A stretch of DNA of 64,000 nt from Streptomyces plumbidurans (GCF_019857225.1 NZ_JAFJSY010000022.1:19122-83121); one strand, 5' to 3'. Positions 47,401 to 54,932 are shown, numbered from the stretch's first letter. Notes: generated by a model from the sequence alone, not told the origin. Numbers and translations are program-made.

Positions 47401-47857
47401 CCGCCCGCAGCAAGGACGACTTCCCGCTGCCCGAGGCGCCCACCGCCGCCGCGAACCGTGCCCGGCGCGTGAGCGCGGCCAGTTCGGCCGTCAGCTCGTC
47501 GCGCCCGTGGAAGTGCTCGCCGTCGCCCGGCTCGAAGCGGGCCAGTCCCGGGTACGGACTGTCGTCGGTGTCGTCGGACAGCCGGGCGTCGGCCTCCTCG
47601 CCGAGGGCTTCGCGCAGCCGCTGCGCCCACTCCTCGGGGTCGCCGCCGCACGCCGTGACGTAGGCCGCGAGGACCGCGGGGCTGGGCAGCCGTTCGCCGG
47701 CCGCTGCGGCGGCCAGGGTGGGTGCGGAGTATCCGGCCCGCCGTGCCATCTCGCGGTACGTCGGCGTGCCCGCCTCGTCGCGCAACTTGCGCAGTGCGTA
47801 GGCGAATCGCTGGACGGCTCCCCCGCCCGGATCCAGAGGTTTCTCCCGCCGCCCCAT
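44411..47857 (-). CDS. HTH-nSTAND1-WD40 protein
   Basis: 1148 residues. Residues about 14-85 are an XRE-like HTH of the type fused to signalling proteins. Residues about 102-470 are a novel-STAND NTPase: Walker A GASGSGKSS (140-148), Walker B LLVVDQFEEVF (198-208). One membrane segment follows (LTGALAALLCLAVVAGVAAW), then WD40-like repeats to the end (VTKVAHDRVLQWD, LWDARTWRRLAVL, AASAADGSVQVWE). STAND proteins are ligand-triggered switches in signalling or phage defence; here the effector domain is not evident. Start: GGGGGAG is six bases before ATG 47857 and directly abuts the alternative ATG at 47863. A low-complexity Glu/Arg/Thr linker precedes the TM. Confidence 0.88.
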   Translation of the reverse strand: MGRREKPLDPGGGAVQRFAYALRKLRDEAGTPTYREMARRAGYSAPTLAAAAAGERLPSPAVLAAYVTACGGDPEEWAQRLREALGEEADARLSDDTDDSPYPGLARFEPGDGEHFHGRDELTAELAALTRRARFAAAVGASGSGKSSLLRAGLIPALRQTADPALRPAAIRLLTPGPHPARTHEALFAPHPAPGDTLLVVDQFEEVFTLCADPAERALFLTRLLAATQPASRLRVLIAVRADFYGRCAEHGPLAAALKDATLLVGPLSPRGLREAVVRPAAARRLVVERALTSRIVADVADEPGGLPLMAHALREVWRRRTGKTLTLAAYEAVGGIQGAVAHTAEAAYAGCTPSEAAAIRRLLLRLVNPGEGTEDTRRPAGRAELDADDTTARVLERLVRARLLTVDGDTVDLAHEALLGAWPRLRGWIDEDRERLRLHRRLTEAAAAWEELGRDAGALYRGIRLTEAREAFEGELRGSDEPRETCEARESGELRANTSELNRVERAFLAASADAQEQARRAAARATRRLRALTGALAALLCLAVVAGVAAWRQGGVNARQRDEAEARRVAAMVDTLRESDPRTAMRLALAAWRTADLPETRTALRTAAAQSGQDAFTQPEQGGRALNAPSWLSADGRVLTKVAHDRVLQWDVRTHRQIRSLHVPGLSQGVVDVSDDGRFVAQQAPGGHGTLVRGIADKSVRRLATGQRADVEGRFGPGGHTYLVGRNAHEPGGDRMVLELWDVDRQQVRHRYDHGEDDGPLPLPSPDGRHLAWCGNDDTRLRILDFTAGRLLAAHLPRSTERLLCQGEELVFTPDGDAVAAATSVGIVTWDFRTGRERPRLPLAGGANSVVFHGAYALAWTPGSVSLWRTDLPAPADDGARAPLLTYPVSARSIGDFRLDPGADLLSYLEDGRTSTVHTLSLHGLMGRAWRTRAAAHAAFDAHGRPAPAHELPVVDKESTVAVDATGRTALTPEGALVDVATGARRPGGVTGEDLLATGAFSPDARYLAAEDGVGRLTLWDARTWRRLAVLRPTGATVTRSALAFSADGSLLAASAADGSVQVWETARTRLPAATVPAGDGPVLALGFGPHARTLHIATPHLPDRTAELAPSDAASEVCSRAGGGATEAEWHRYLPSVPYRDSCGT

Positions 47858-47913
47858 GCGCATCTCCCCCGTCGCTCGCGGCCCCGTCCCACGCTAACAA
47901 GCACCCCGCCGAA

Positions 47914-47947
47914 TTGTTGGGCGCCCCGAACCGGGGCTGCCCAACAA
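47914..47947. promoter_or_regulatory. 34-bp near-perfect palindrome in divergent promoter region
   Basis: TTGTTGGGC...GCCCAACAA enclose GCCCCG-AAC-CGGGGC: two nested stems with single mismatches. It lies just upstream of a TAGCGT -10 candidate for the nSTAND gene, so it is either an operator or a DNA/RNA hairpin. The flanking 250-bp gap holds no ORF of its own. Confidence 0.6.
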
Positions 47948-48113
47948 TCCCCTGACCTCTGGACTCGTCGGTGCACACGCCCGCCACGACGTACCGGAGC
48001 CGACCATCGCCCTCGCCGACGCAACTCGACGCACCCTCACGCCGCGCCACCCAGAACGCACGGACCGCCAGGGCCGCCCGCCCAGCCCGGACCGCGCGCC
48101 CGATGCGTCACTC

Positions 48114-49520
48114 GTGCCGGTCGGCCGGGCGACCGTGCTCGTCCCCGTTCTTCTCTCGCTGGGCCTTGGGCTGTGGGGGGTGCGGCGTGGGGGCGGTCTG
48201 TGGCGGGACGAGGCAGTGACATATGACATGGCACACCGCCCGCTCCCCGACCTGTGGGCGACCCTGGGCAACGCGGACGCCGTGCACGGCCTCCACTACC
48301 TCCTGCTGCACGGCCTGTTCGACATCCTGGGCGGCCTGGGCGGCCTGGACCCATTGCTCGTGCTCCGTCTGCCCTCCGTCCTCGCGACCGCCGCGGCGGC
48401 CGGGACGCTGGCCCTGCTCGGGCACCGTCTCGCGGGACGGCGCGCTGGGCTGCTGTCCGGGGTCGTCTTCGCCCTGCTCCCGCCGGTGCAGCGCTATGCG
48501 CAGGAGGGCCGGTCGTACGCCCTGGTGTGCGCGCTCGTCGTCTGGGCGACGTATCTGCTCGTGCGCGCTGTCCGTACGCGTACGCGCGGGGCCTGGACGG
48601 CGTACGGTGTCGTGGCCCTGACGGCGTGTCTGCTGCACGAGTTCGCCGTGCTCGCCCTCGTGGCGCATCTCGTCGCGCTGCCGGGACGGGCCCGCCGGAC
48701 CGGGCTGTGGGTGTCGGCCGGAGTCTGCGTCTGTGTCGCCCCGCTCGCCGTCCTGAGCATGCGTCAGTCGGCGCAGGTGGCATGGATCGGCGGGGCGGGG
48801 GCCGGCGCGCTGGCGGGCATCGGCGGGGTGGCGGCGCTCGGCATCGCGTGCGCGGTCCTGCTCCGGCGCTCGGGCCGCAGGGACCTGCCCACCGTGGCAC
48901 TGCCCCTCCTGCTGCTCCCGCCGCTGCTGCTCCTGCTCGTCTCCCTCGCCAAACCGCTGTACGTGGACCGCTACGTCCTCTACGCCCAGGCCGGGACGGC
49001 CCTGCTCGTGGGCGCCGCCCTGGACCGGCTGCTCCTCGCGGGCGGACGGGTGCGCGCGACGGCCGTCCTCGTCGCCGGGGCGAGCGTCCTGGCCCTGCTG
49101 CCGGTGACCCTCACCCTGCGCACCCCGGGCAGTCGCATCGACGACGTCACCGCGGTCGCCGCCGCCGTGCGCACGGCGGGCCGCGACGCCGACGGCATCC
49201 TCTACCTGCCGTCACGCCGCCGGGTGTGGTCGTTCCCCGACCCGGCGCCCTTCCGCGCCCTGCACGACCTGGCCCTGGACCGCACCCCGTACGCCTCGCA
49301 CACCCTCTACGGCACGGAGGCCCCGGCCCCGGTGATCCGCGCCCGTGTCCTCGCCGCCCACCGGATCGTCGTCCTGCGCGACCCGGCCGGCCAGCCCGTG
49401 GACCGCACCCCGCAGGAGATCGCCAAGCGGCAGGTGCTGGCGCGGTACTTCGTGTCGTGCGGGACCCGGCGGGTGCACGGAGCGCGGGTGTCGGTGTATG
49501 CGCGGCCGGGGCGGTGTTGA
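48114..49520 (+). CDS. GT39-like membrane glycosyltransferase
   Basis: 468 residues, about ten to twelve membrane segments and a C-terminal extracellular domain. The first loop holds R-D-E-A-V-T-Y-D, the acidic motif of polyprenol-phosphate-mannose-type (PMT/ArnT, GT39) enzymes. Such enzymes move a sugar from a lipid phosphate to an exported acceptor. GTG start is tentative; no clear Shine-Dalgarno. The gene stands alone. Confidence 0.8.
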   Translation: MPVGRATVLVPVLLSLGLGLWGVRRGGGLWRDEAVTYDMAHRPLPDLWATLGNADAVHGLHYLLLHGLFDILGGLGGLDPLLVLRLPSVLATAAAAGTLALLGHRLAGRRAGLLSGVVFALLPPVQRYAQEGRSYALVCALVVWATYLLVRAVRTRTRGAWTAYGVVALTACLLHEFAVLALVAHLVALPGRARRTGLWVSAGVCVCVAPLAVLSMRQSAQVAWIGGAGAGALAGIGGVAALGIACAVLLRRSGRRDLPTVALPLLLLPPLLLLLVSLAKPLYVDRYVLYAQAGTALLVGAALDRLLLAGGRVRATAVLVAGASVLALLPVTLTLRTPGSRIDDVTAVAAAVRTAGRDADGILYLPSRRRVWSFPDPAPFRALHDLALDRTPYASHTLYGTEAPAPVIRARVLAAHRIVVLRDPAGQPVDRTPQEIAKRQVLARYFVSCGTRRVHGARVSVYARPGRC

Positions 49521-49553
49521 GGGGGGCGCTGTCCCCCTCCACACGTGAATCCG

Positions 49554-49597
49554 CACATCACGCGACCCCTCAACCCCTCACATCACGCGACCCCTCA
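49554..49597. repeat. 19-bp direct repeat at methyltransferase 3' end
   Basis: cacatcacgcgacccctca occurs at 49554-49572 and 49579-49597 (25-bp period), with a further partial copy. The second copy contains the stop codon of the methyltransferase gene. Confidence 0.85.
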
Positions 49598-50584
49598 CAT
49601 CGCATGGACCGCCGTGTGCACGGTGTGCGCGGCCAGGACGAACACGTCGGGGCGGTGGTGGACGCTCGCCTTGTCGTCGGGGTCGAGGAGGCGGTCGAGC
49701 GTGGCGCGGTCGGTGGCGTCGAGCCGGTCGCCGAAGCCGTCGCGCAGGCGGCCCAGCGTGGCGGCGACGTAGGCGCGCGCACGGTCCTTGGCGGGTGCGG
49801 GCAGGTCCAGCAGGAAGGTGCGGGTGCCGGTGGGCCGCAGGCCCGCTGTCGTCATCAGCGCGGGCCAGTCCTCGGCCTCCGCGACCGCGCCGGGCAGGCT
49901 CGCGCGCATGTCGGCGAACCACTCCTCCTCCAGCACGTCGAGCCGGGCCTGCAGACCGGGCCGGCCGATCCCGATGTCGCGCGGGAGGAAACGCGCGGGC
50001 AGTCCACCCTCCATGATCGCGAGCGTGCCGCCGGGCGCGAGCCTCGCGGCGAAGGCGGCCAGCGCGGCCCGCTGGTCGCCGAGGTGGTGCAGGCTGCGGC
50101 TGGCCCACAGCAGATCGGCGGGGTAGTCCAACTCGTCCAGGACGCCGGGCAGTTCACCGGCGAGCGTGCCGAAGCGGTCCCCGACGCCGAGGCGGTCGGC
50201 GCGTGCGCGGGCGCGTTCCAGGAGCGGCTCGGAGCCGTCCACCGCGACGATCCGCGCCCCTGGGAACGCCTCGGCCATCAGACACGCGACGACACCTGGC
50301 CCGCTGCCCGCGTCGACGATCAGCCCCGGTTCGGTCTGCTTGTCGGTGAGCCAGGCCATGGCCCGCTCGTACAGCGACGTGAACAGCTCCGCCTGCGATT
50401 CCAGCAGCGGGGCCATCTCGGCCCAGTCGATGTCGGTGTGGTCGTGGTGGTGATGCCCTCCGTGCCCCGTCCCGCCCCCGTGCCCGTCTTCGTGCCCCGT
50501 CCCGTCCCCGTGCCCCTCGCTCGGTTTCCCGCTCCCCACCTCGCTCCGTTTCTCGTGCGATCCGTCGTGGTGTCCGTGCGCCAT
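49595..50584 (-). CDS. SAM-dependent methyltransferase with His-rich N-terminus
   Basis: 329 residues. Residues 1-50 are extremely His/Gly/Asp/Glu-rich (MAHGHHDGSHEK, then EGHGDGTGHED and GHGGGTGHGGHHHHDH) and look like a metal-binding tail. The rest is a class I methyltransferase: motif I LIVDAGSGPGVVACLM, DLLWASRSLHHLGD, and a post-motif LAPGGTLAIMEGGLP. Two 30-bp DNA repeats encode the GHGxGTGHxx units. Substrate unknown. A role in zinc, nickel or copper homeostasis or metal sensing is possible but only inferred from the His tail. ATG at 50584 has GAGAGG upstream. Confidence 0.83.
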   Translation of the reverse strand: MAHGHHDGSHEKRSEVGSGKPSEGHGDGTGHEDGHGGGTGHGGHHHHDHTDIDWAEMAPLLESQAELFTSLYERAMAWLTDKQTEPGLIVDAGSGPGVVACLMAEAFPGARIVAVDGSEPLLERARARADRLGVGDRFGTLAGELPGVLDELDYPADLLWASRSLHHLGDQRAALAAFAARLAPGGTLAIMEGGLPARFLPRDIGIGRPGLQARLDVLEEEWFADMRASLPGAVAEAEDWPALMTTAGLRPTGTRTFLLDLPAPAKDRARAYVAATLGRLRDGFGDRLDATDRATLDRLLDPDDKASVHHRPDVFVLAAHTVHTAVHAM

Positions 50585-50721
50585 GGTGGTCAGCCTCTCG
50601 TCCGCGTCCGGCCATGGTGCTCCGACGCACCCCACATCGGCAAGCACTGTTGCCGTCACAGCAAAAAATGGTGCCGGAAAATCAGATGCGCGGCACCGGA
50701 CGGGTCGCCCACGATGACCCG

Positions 50722-51498
50722 ATGGACGACACGATGGTGGAGGACTTCCTCCGGGACGGGTTCGTGAAGATCGAGGGGGCGTTCCCGCCGCGCGTCGCCG
50801 AGGACTGCGCACGGCTGCTGTGGCAGGAGACGGGATACGACCGCGAGGACCCGTCCACCTGGAAGGACCCGGTGGTCTGGGTGGGCGGCATGGCGCAGGG
50901 ACCGTTCGCCGCGGCCGCCAACTCCCATGTGCTGCACGAGGCGTTCGACCTGATCGTCGGCGAGGGCCGCTGGATGCCGCGCTACTCACTCGGCAGCTTC
51001 CCGCTGCGTTTCCCGCACGACGACGAGCCGGACGACGCGGGCTGGCACATCGAGGGCAGCTATCTCCCGGACGGCGCCGAGACCCGCTGGCACCACACCA
51101 ACCTGCGCTCCCGCGACCGCGCGCTGCTGATGCTCTTCCTCTTCTCCGAGGTGACCGAGCAGGACGCGCCCACCCGGATCCGGGTCGGCTCGCACCTCGA
51201 CGTCCCGCCGGTCCTGGAACCGTACGGCGAGCAGGGCGTCTCGATGCTGAGGATCGCCCCGCAGGTCGTCGAGGCCTCCGCGCACCGGCCGCTCGCGTAT
51301 GCCACCGGCCGCCCCGGCGACGTCTATCTGTGTCACCCCTTCCTCGTGCACGCGGCCCAGCCGCACCACGGCAGCCGCCCCCGCTTCATGGCCCAGCCAC
51401 CCCTGATGCCGGCCGTGCCCTACGAACTGGAGCGGCCGGACGGCGACTACTCCGCGGTGGAGTTCGCGATCCGCCGGGGCCTGAACCAGGAGGCCTGA
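50722..51498 (+). CDS. PhyH-family (phytanoyl-CoA dioxygenase-like) Fe/2OG oxygenase
   Basis: 258 residues from ATG 50722; ATGs at 50668 and 50614 are in frame but give an unlike N-terminus, and none has a good Shine-Dalgarno. PhyH features: FLRDGFVKIEGAFP at the start, a double-stranded beta-helix core with H109-I-E111 (GWHIEGSY) where H-x-D is usual, and the distal His in CHPFLVHAAQPHHGSRPRF. Fe(II)/2-oxoglutarate hydroxylase is likely; the HxE variant is unusual. Substrate unknown. Confidence 0.82.
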   Translation: MDDTMVEDFLRDGFVKIEGAFPPRVAEDCARLLWQETGYDREDPSTWKDPVVWVGGMAQGPFAAAANSHVLHEAFDLIVGEGRWMPRYSLGSFPLRFPHDDEPDDAGWHIEGSYLPDGAETRWHHTNLRSRDRALLMLFLFSEVTEQDAPTRIRVGSHLDVPPVLEPYGEQGVSMLRIAPQVVEASAHRPLAYATGRPGDVYLCHPFLVHAAQPHHGSRPRFMAQPPLMPAVPYELERPDGDYSAVEFAIRRGLNQEA

Positions 51499-51607
51499 CC
51501 CCGGTACACCGCAGGCTCTCACCGTGCGTGAGGTAAAAGTTGCGGAGCGTGCGGGGCCGCGTGAGGCTGATCAAGAAAGTTTCCCCCACAGCCTCGAAAG
51601 GCCAGCT

Positions 51608-51883
51608 ATGTCGCAGCGCACCAGCAAGGCGACCCGCGCCCGTGTCGCGGCGGTCCTCGCCGCCCCCGTACTCGCTCTGACCCTCATGGCGCCGTGTGCC
51701 TCTGCGGCTACGCCGACCGACACCCCCGCCGCCTGCGCGGGGACCACCCATGTGTCCCTCCTGGGCCACCAGGCGTGTCTCACGCCGTCCTCGGACGACT
51801 CCTCCTCCTCGGACGGTCTGCTCGGTGGCCTCCTGGGCGCCGTGACCGGGCTGCTGGGCGGCCTGCTCGGCGGCCTGCTCTGA
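51608..51883 (+). CDS. Small secreted Leu/Gly-repeat protein
   Basis: 91 residues. A signal peptide (residues 1-33, ends CASA) leaves a mature chain of about 58 residues: Thr/Ala-rich start with two Cys (C43, C57), a poly-Ser linker (SSDDSSSSDG) and a C-terminal hydrophobic run built on GLLGG (GLLGGLLGAVTGLLGGLLGG). The tail could insert in a membrane or self-assemble. GAAAGG lies before the ATG. Followed at once by a perfect hairpin. I do not recognise a named family. Confidence 0.8.
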   Translation: MSQRTSKATRARVAAVLAAPVLALTLMAPCASAATPTDTPAACAGTTHVSLLGHQACLTPSSDDSSSSDGLLGGLLGAVTGLLGGLLGGLL

Positions 51884-51893
51884 CCACCCGGTG

Positions 51894-51927
51894 AGGCGGC
51901 CGCCCGTGTCCCCGCGGGCGGCCGCCT
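51894..51927. terminator. Bidirectional terminator hairpin
   Basis: AGGCGGCCGCCCG (51894-51906) pairs perfectly with CGGGCGGCCGCCT (51915-51927), loop 8 nt, between convergent genes. Confidence 0.85.
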
Positions 51928-51964
51928 TCCGCTTCTCGCGCCGGACGCCGACGGGTTCCGCCCC

Positions 51965-52921
51965 TCAGTCGCCGCGCGTCTGCGCCGAGTCGCCGTATCT
52001 TTCGGCCAGTTCGGCCACCGTGCGGGCCATGTGGGCCCGCAGTTGCGGCGGTTCGAGGACCTCGACGTCCGCGCCCAGGCGCAGGAACTCGCCGTGGGCG
52101 TGCTCCACGGACTCGACGGGGACGCGGGCCAGCGTCCAACCCTCGTCGTCCGTACGCTCGTTGACGGCCCTCGGCAGCCGCACGCCCGGCGCAAGTCGCA
52201 CCAGCGCCTCCGCGCGGTACAGCCGGTCGTGGAAGTCGCGCTGGTACGCCGTCCAGTACGCGGCCAGGTCGAAGTCGTCCGGGCGGGTGAACTCCTCGTC
52301 GGTGGCGGTCAGTCGGAGGATCTGGTCGACGCGGAAGGTGCGCGGTCCGGGGGCGGCGACGACGTACCAGCGGCCCGCCTTCAGCACCAGGCCGTACGGC
52401 TCCAGGCGGCGCTCGACGTCGGTCGGCTCGGCCCAGCGGCGGTACAGGACGTCGAGCACCCGGCCGTTCCACACCGCGTCGGCGACCGCGGGCAGATACG
52501 GCGTCTCCTCGGCGTCCGCGTACCAGCCGGGGGCGTCCAGGTGGAAGCGGCCGCTGATCCGGTCGGCGTGCGCCCGCAGCTCCGCGGGCAGGGCGGCGCG
52601 GACCTTGAGCTGCGCGGCGGCCAGCACCGAGCCGAGGCCCAGTTCGGCGGCCGGGCCGGGGACACCGGCGAGGAACAGCGCCTCGGCCTCCTCGGCGGTC
52701 AGGCCGGTCAGCCGGGTGCGGTAGCCGTCGAGGAGCCGGTAGCCGCCGGCGTGGCCCGCGTCGCCGTACAGCGGGACGCCCGCCGCGCCCAGCGCCTCCA
52801 CGTCCCGGTAGACCGTGCGCACCGAGACCTCCAGCTCCTCGGCGAGCTGGGCGGCGGTCATCCGGCCCCGGGTCTGGAGCAGAAGCAGGATCGAGACGAG
52901 CCGGCTGGACTTCACTGACAC
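51965..52921 (-). CDS. WYL-domain transcriptional regulator (YafY type)
   Basis: 318 residues. DeoR-like HTH (RMTAAQLAEELEVSVRTVYRDVEAL), WYL domain around residues 140-215 (RVLDVLYRRWAEPTDVERRLEPYGLVLKAGRWYVVA is the core, in two strands) and the WCX C-terminal extension. GTG start lies inside a perfect 25-bp palindrome, so it likely represses itself and the divergent pair of genes. Confidence 0.9.
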   Translation of the reverse strand: MSVKSSRLVSILLLLQTRGRMTAAQLAEELEVSVRTVYRDVEALGAAGVPLYGDAGHAGGYRLLDGYRTRLTGLTAEEAEALFLAGVPGPAAELGLGSVLAAAQLKVRAALPAELRAHADRISGRFHLDAPGWYADAEETPYLPAVADAVWNGRVLDVLYRRWAEPTDVERRLEPYGLVLKAGRWYVVAAPGPRTFRVDQILRLTATDEEFTRPDDFDLAAYWTAYQRDFHDRLYRAEALVRLAPGVRLPRAVNERTDDEGWTLARVPVESVEHAHGEFLRLGADVEVLEPPQLRAHMARTVAELAERYGDSAQTRGD

Positions 52922-52935
52922 ATGGTGTCAGTGAA
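52911..52935. promoter_or_regulatory. Perfect 25-bp palindrome, WYL regulator operator
   Basis: Arms TTCACTGACAC (52911-52921) and GTGTCAGTGAA (52925-52935) with an ATG spacer. It covers the regulator's start codon and the region 8-32 bp upstream of the divergent TAGCGT -10 box (52943-52948). Confidence 0.85.
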
Positions 52936-52954
52936 GCGCCCCTAGCGTCACCTC

Positions 52955-53434
52955 ATGGCCTTTGCGGAGAAGTTCCTGACCGTGCCGCCGCCCATCGAGG
53001 TCGGCGGCCGGCACATCAAGCGCTACCACGTCACCGCGGACCCCGCCGGCATCGCGCCCGACGTGGCGAAGGCGGCGTACGCGATCCTGCCCGAGCTGCT
53101 GCCGGAGCCGGACGGGACGCCACCGGTGACGTTCGTCGTCGTTCACCGGGGAAACGACGACGGCGCCTACGTCAACGCCTACAGCTGGGTGTGGGACAAC
53201 GTCCTGCACTACGCCAACGCGGCCGCGGGCCAGCCGGTCGTCGGCTGTCCCGACCACGACCCGACCAACTTCGTCAGGCCCGAACTGCCCTGGATCGGCT
53301 GCGTCTTCGAGCTGCCGCCGCTCCAGCACGAGCGGGACGCCTGGGTACGGCACATGCTCGTGCCCGAAGTCCCGGACCTCGACGCCTACTTGACCGACAC
53401 CCTGCCCGAAGGAATCACTGGAGAGCGCCGATGA
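52955..53434 (+). CDS. Conserved hypothetical protein, WYL-regulated
   Basis: 159 residues, soluble, no signal peptide. Motifs visible: HIKRYHVTADPAGIAPDVAKAAY, FVVVHRGNDDGAYVNAYSW, GCVFELPPLQHERDAWVRHML. I cannot name the family. TAGCGT six bases before the ATG indicates a leaderless transcript. It overlaps the next gene by 4 bp (ATGA) and is divergent from the WYL regulator. Confidence 0.8.
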   Translation: MAFAEKFLTVPPPIEVGGRHIKRYHVTADPAGIAPDVAKAAYAILPELLPEPDGTPPVTFVVVHRGNDDGAYVNAYSWVWDNVLHYANAAAGQPVVGCPDHDPTNFVRPELPWIGCVFELPPLQHERDAWVRHMLVPEVPDLDAYLTDTLPEGITGERR

Positions 53435-53895
53435 GCGGCCCGCACGACTTCGACTTCCTGCACGGCGAGTGGCAGGTCGCCAACCGTCGCAGGACCGACT
53501 TCCTCGACCCGGACAGCGGCTGGGAGGAGTTCCCCGCCACAGCCTGGTGCCGGCCGCTGTTCGACGGTGCCGCGAACATCGACGAGATCGACATGCCGCA
53601 CCTGGGCGCGAAGGGGCTGACGCTGCGGCTGTTCGACACCGAGCGCGAGGAGTGGTCGCTGAGCTGGTCCAACAGCCGCAGCGGACAGCTGTTCCCGCCG
53701 GTCGTCGGCCGCTTCGACGGGGACCGAGGAGAGTTCTACGGCGACGACATGCACGACGGCAAGGACGTGCGTGTGCGCTACGTCTGGTCGGGCCTCTCCC
53801 CCGCCGCAGCCCGCTGGGAACAGGCGTTCTCCACCGACGGCGGCGCGAGCTGGCTGACCAACTGGATCATGGACTTCACCCGGCGGGCTTCCTGA
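53431..53895 (+). CDS. Small DUF1579-like beta-barrel protein
   Basis: 154 residues. FDFLHGEWQVANRRR at the start and ARWEQAFSTDGGASWLTNWIMDFTR at the end are typical of DUF1579/lipocalin-like 'heme- or ligand-binding' barrels. No enzymatic motif. Coupled to the preceding gene by an ATGA overlap; its 3' end overlaps the convergent methyltransferase gene by 20 bp. Confidence 0.78.
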   Translation: MSGPHDFDFLHGEWQVANRRRTDFLDPDSGWEEFPATAWCRPLFDGAANIDEIDMPHLGAKGLTLRLFDTEREEWSLSWSNSRSGQLFPPVVGRFDGDRGEFYGDDMHDGKDVRVRYVWSGLSPAAARWEQAFSTDGGASWLTNWIMDFTRRAS

Positions 53896-54622
53896 AGGAC
53901 CGCAGGCTGAAGACGGGGTCGGCGCGCGGCCGGTCCTGGTCCGGGAGGGCCGCGAGACCGGCGGCGAACCGCTCGGTCAGCGGGTCGCCGGGCGGCAGCA
54001 TCGTGAACCAGCCGCGCCCGAGGTCCGCCGCGGTGCCCCGGGGGCTGCGCCCCTGGCCGTGGCCGAGGAAGCGGGCGGGCGCGGCGGGCAGCAGCCCGCA
54101 CCGCACGGCGTACGACTCGACGAGTGCCGCGGCGTCGCGCGCGGCCCGGCGCGGGCGCCCGGCCAGCACCTCGTCGATGTCGCTGCCCACGTCGTGCGCG
54201 GCGGCCTTGTCGACGGTGGTGACATACACCCCGCCGGGCCGCAGCACCCGGGCGCACTCGGCGACGACGCCCCGTACGTCGTGGGCGTCGTCGAGGAGGT
54301 GCAGCAGCCACACGCTGGTGACGGCGTCGAAGGTGGCGTCGGCGAAAGGCAGCCGGCGGCTGTCGGCCAGCACGATCGCGCCGGGCAGCCGTGCGGCCGC
54401 CATCCGGGCCATGCCGTACGTCAGATCGGCGCCCGTCACCCGCAGGCCGGGGCGGGCGGCGGCGAGCCGGCGGGTGACGATGCCGGTGCCGCAGGCGAGG
54501 TCGAGCAGCCGCCCGGCGTTCACGGGGATCAGCCCGAGGACGGCGCCGGCGGCCGCCTCGGCGCGCTTCTCGCCGCCGCGGCTGGCGTCGTAGGCGGCGG
54601 CCTCCTTGTCGTAGTCGAGCAC
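53876..54622 (-). CDS. Class I SAM-dependent methyltransferase
   Basis: 248 residues. Motif I LLDLACGTGIVTRRLA, acidic loop VTGADLTYGM, motif II SVWLLHLLDD and LRPGGVYVTTVD. UbiE/small-molecule type. The GTG start lies 4 bp after the stop of the pterin dehydratase gene, so it is co-translated. The long open frame that continues upstream overlaps other genes and is not coding. Confidence 0.85.
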   Translation of the reverse strand: MLDYDKEAAAYDASRGGEKRAEAAAGAVLGLIPVNAGRLLDLACGTGIVTRRLAAARPGLRVTGADLTYGMARMAAARLPGAIVLADSRRLPFADATFDAVTSVWLLHLLDDAHDVRGVVAECARVLRPGGVYVTTVDKAAAHDVGSDIDEVLAGRPRRAARDAAALVESYAVRCGLLPAAPARFLGHGQGRSPRGTAADLGRGWFTMLPPGDPLTERFAAGLAALPDQDRPRADPVFSLRSFRKPAG

Positions 54623-54626
54623 GGCG

Positions 54627-54932
54627 TCACTGGGCCCCGTGGCCGGGGGCGAGCGCCTCCACCTTCCGCGCCAGCTCGAAGTCCTTCTCGGTGACGGCGC
54701 CGCCCGCGCTGTGCGTGTGCACGGACAGGTCGAGCGTGTTGTAGCCGAGGGTGAGGTCGGAGTGGTGGTCCAGCTCCTCCTGCACCTGGGCGATGTGGAC
54801 GACCATCGCCGTCGCCGCGAAGTGCGAGCCCAGGCGGTAGTGACGCGTGAGGCGGTCGCCGTCGAGCGACCAGCCGGGCAGTTCGGCGAGCCGGTCCTCG
54901 ATCTCCTTCTGCGACAGCGGTTCGACGGCCAT
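54627..54932 (-). CDS. 4a-hydroxytetrahydrobiopterin dehydratase
   Basis: 101 residues, the normal size. The active site HHSDL (usually HHPD) with the preceding E-E-L-D and the final W/D-type segment are present (GWSLDGDRLTRHYR, THSAGGAVTEKDFELA). It dehydrates 4a-carbinolamine pterin. GGAAGGAG lies before the ATG. No pterin hydroxylase is in the window. Confidence 0.9.
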   Translation of the reverse strand: MAVEPLSQKEIEDRLAELPGWSLDGDRLTRHYRLGSHFAATAMVVHIAQVQEELDHHSDLTLGYNTLDLSVHTHSAGGAVTEKDFELARKVEALAPGHGAQ

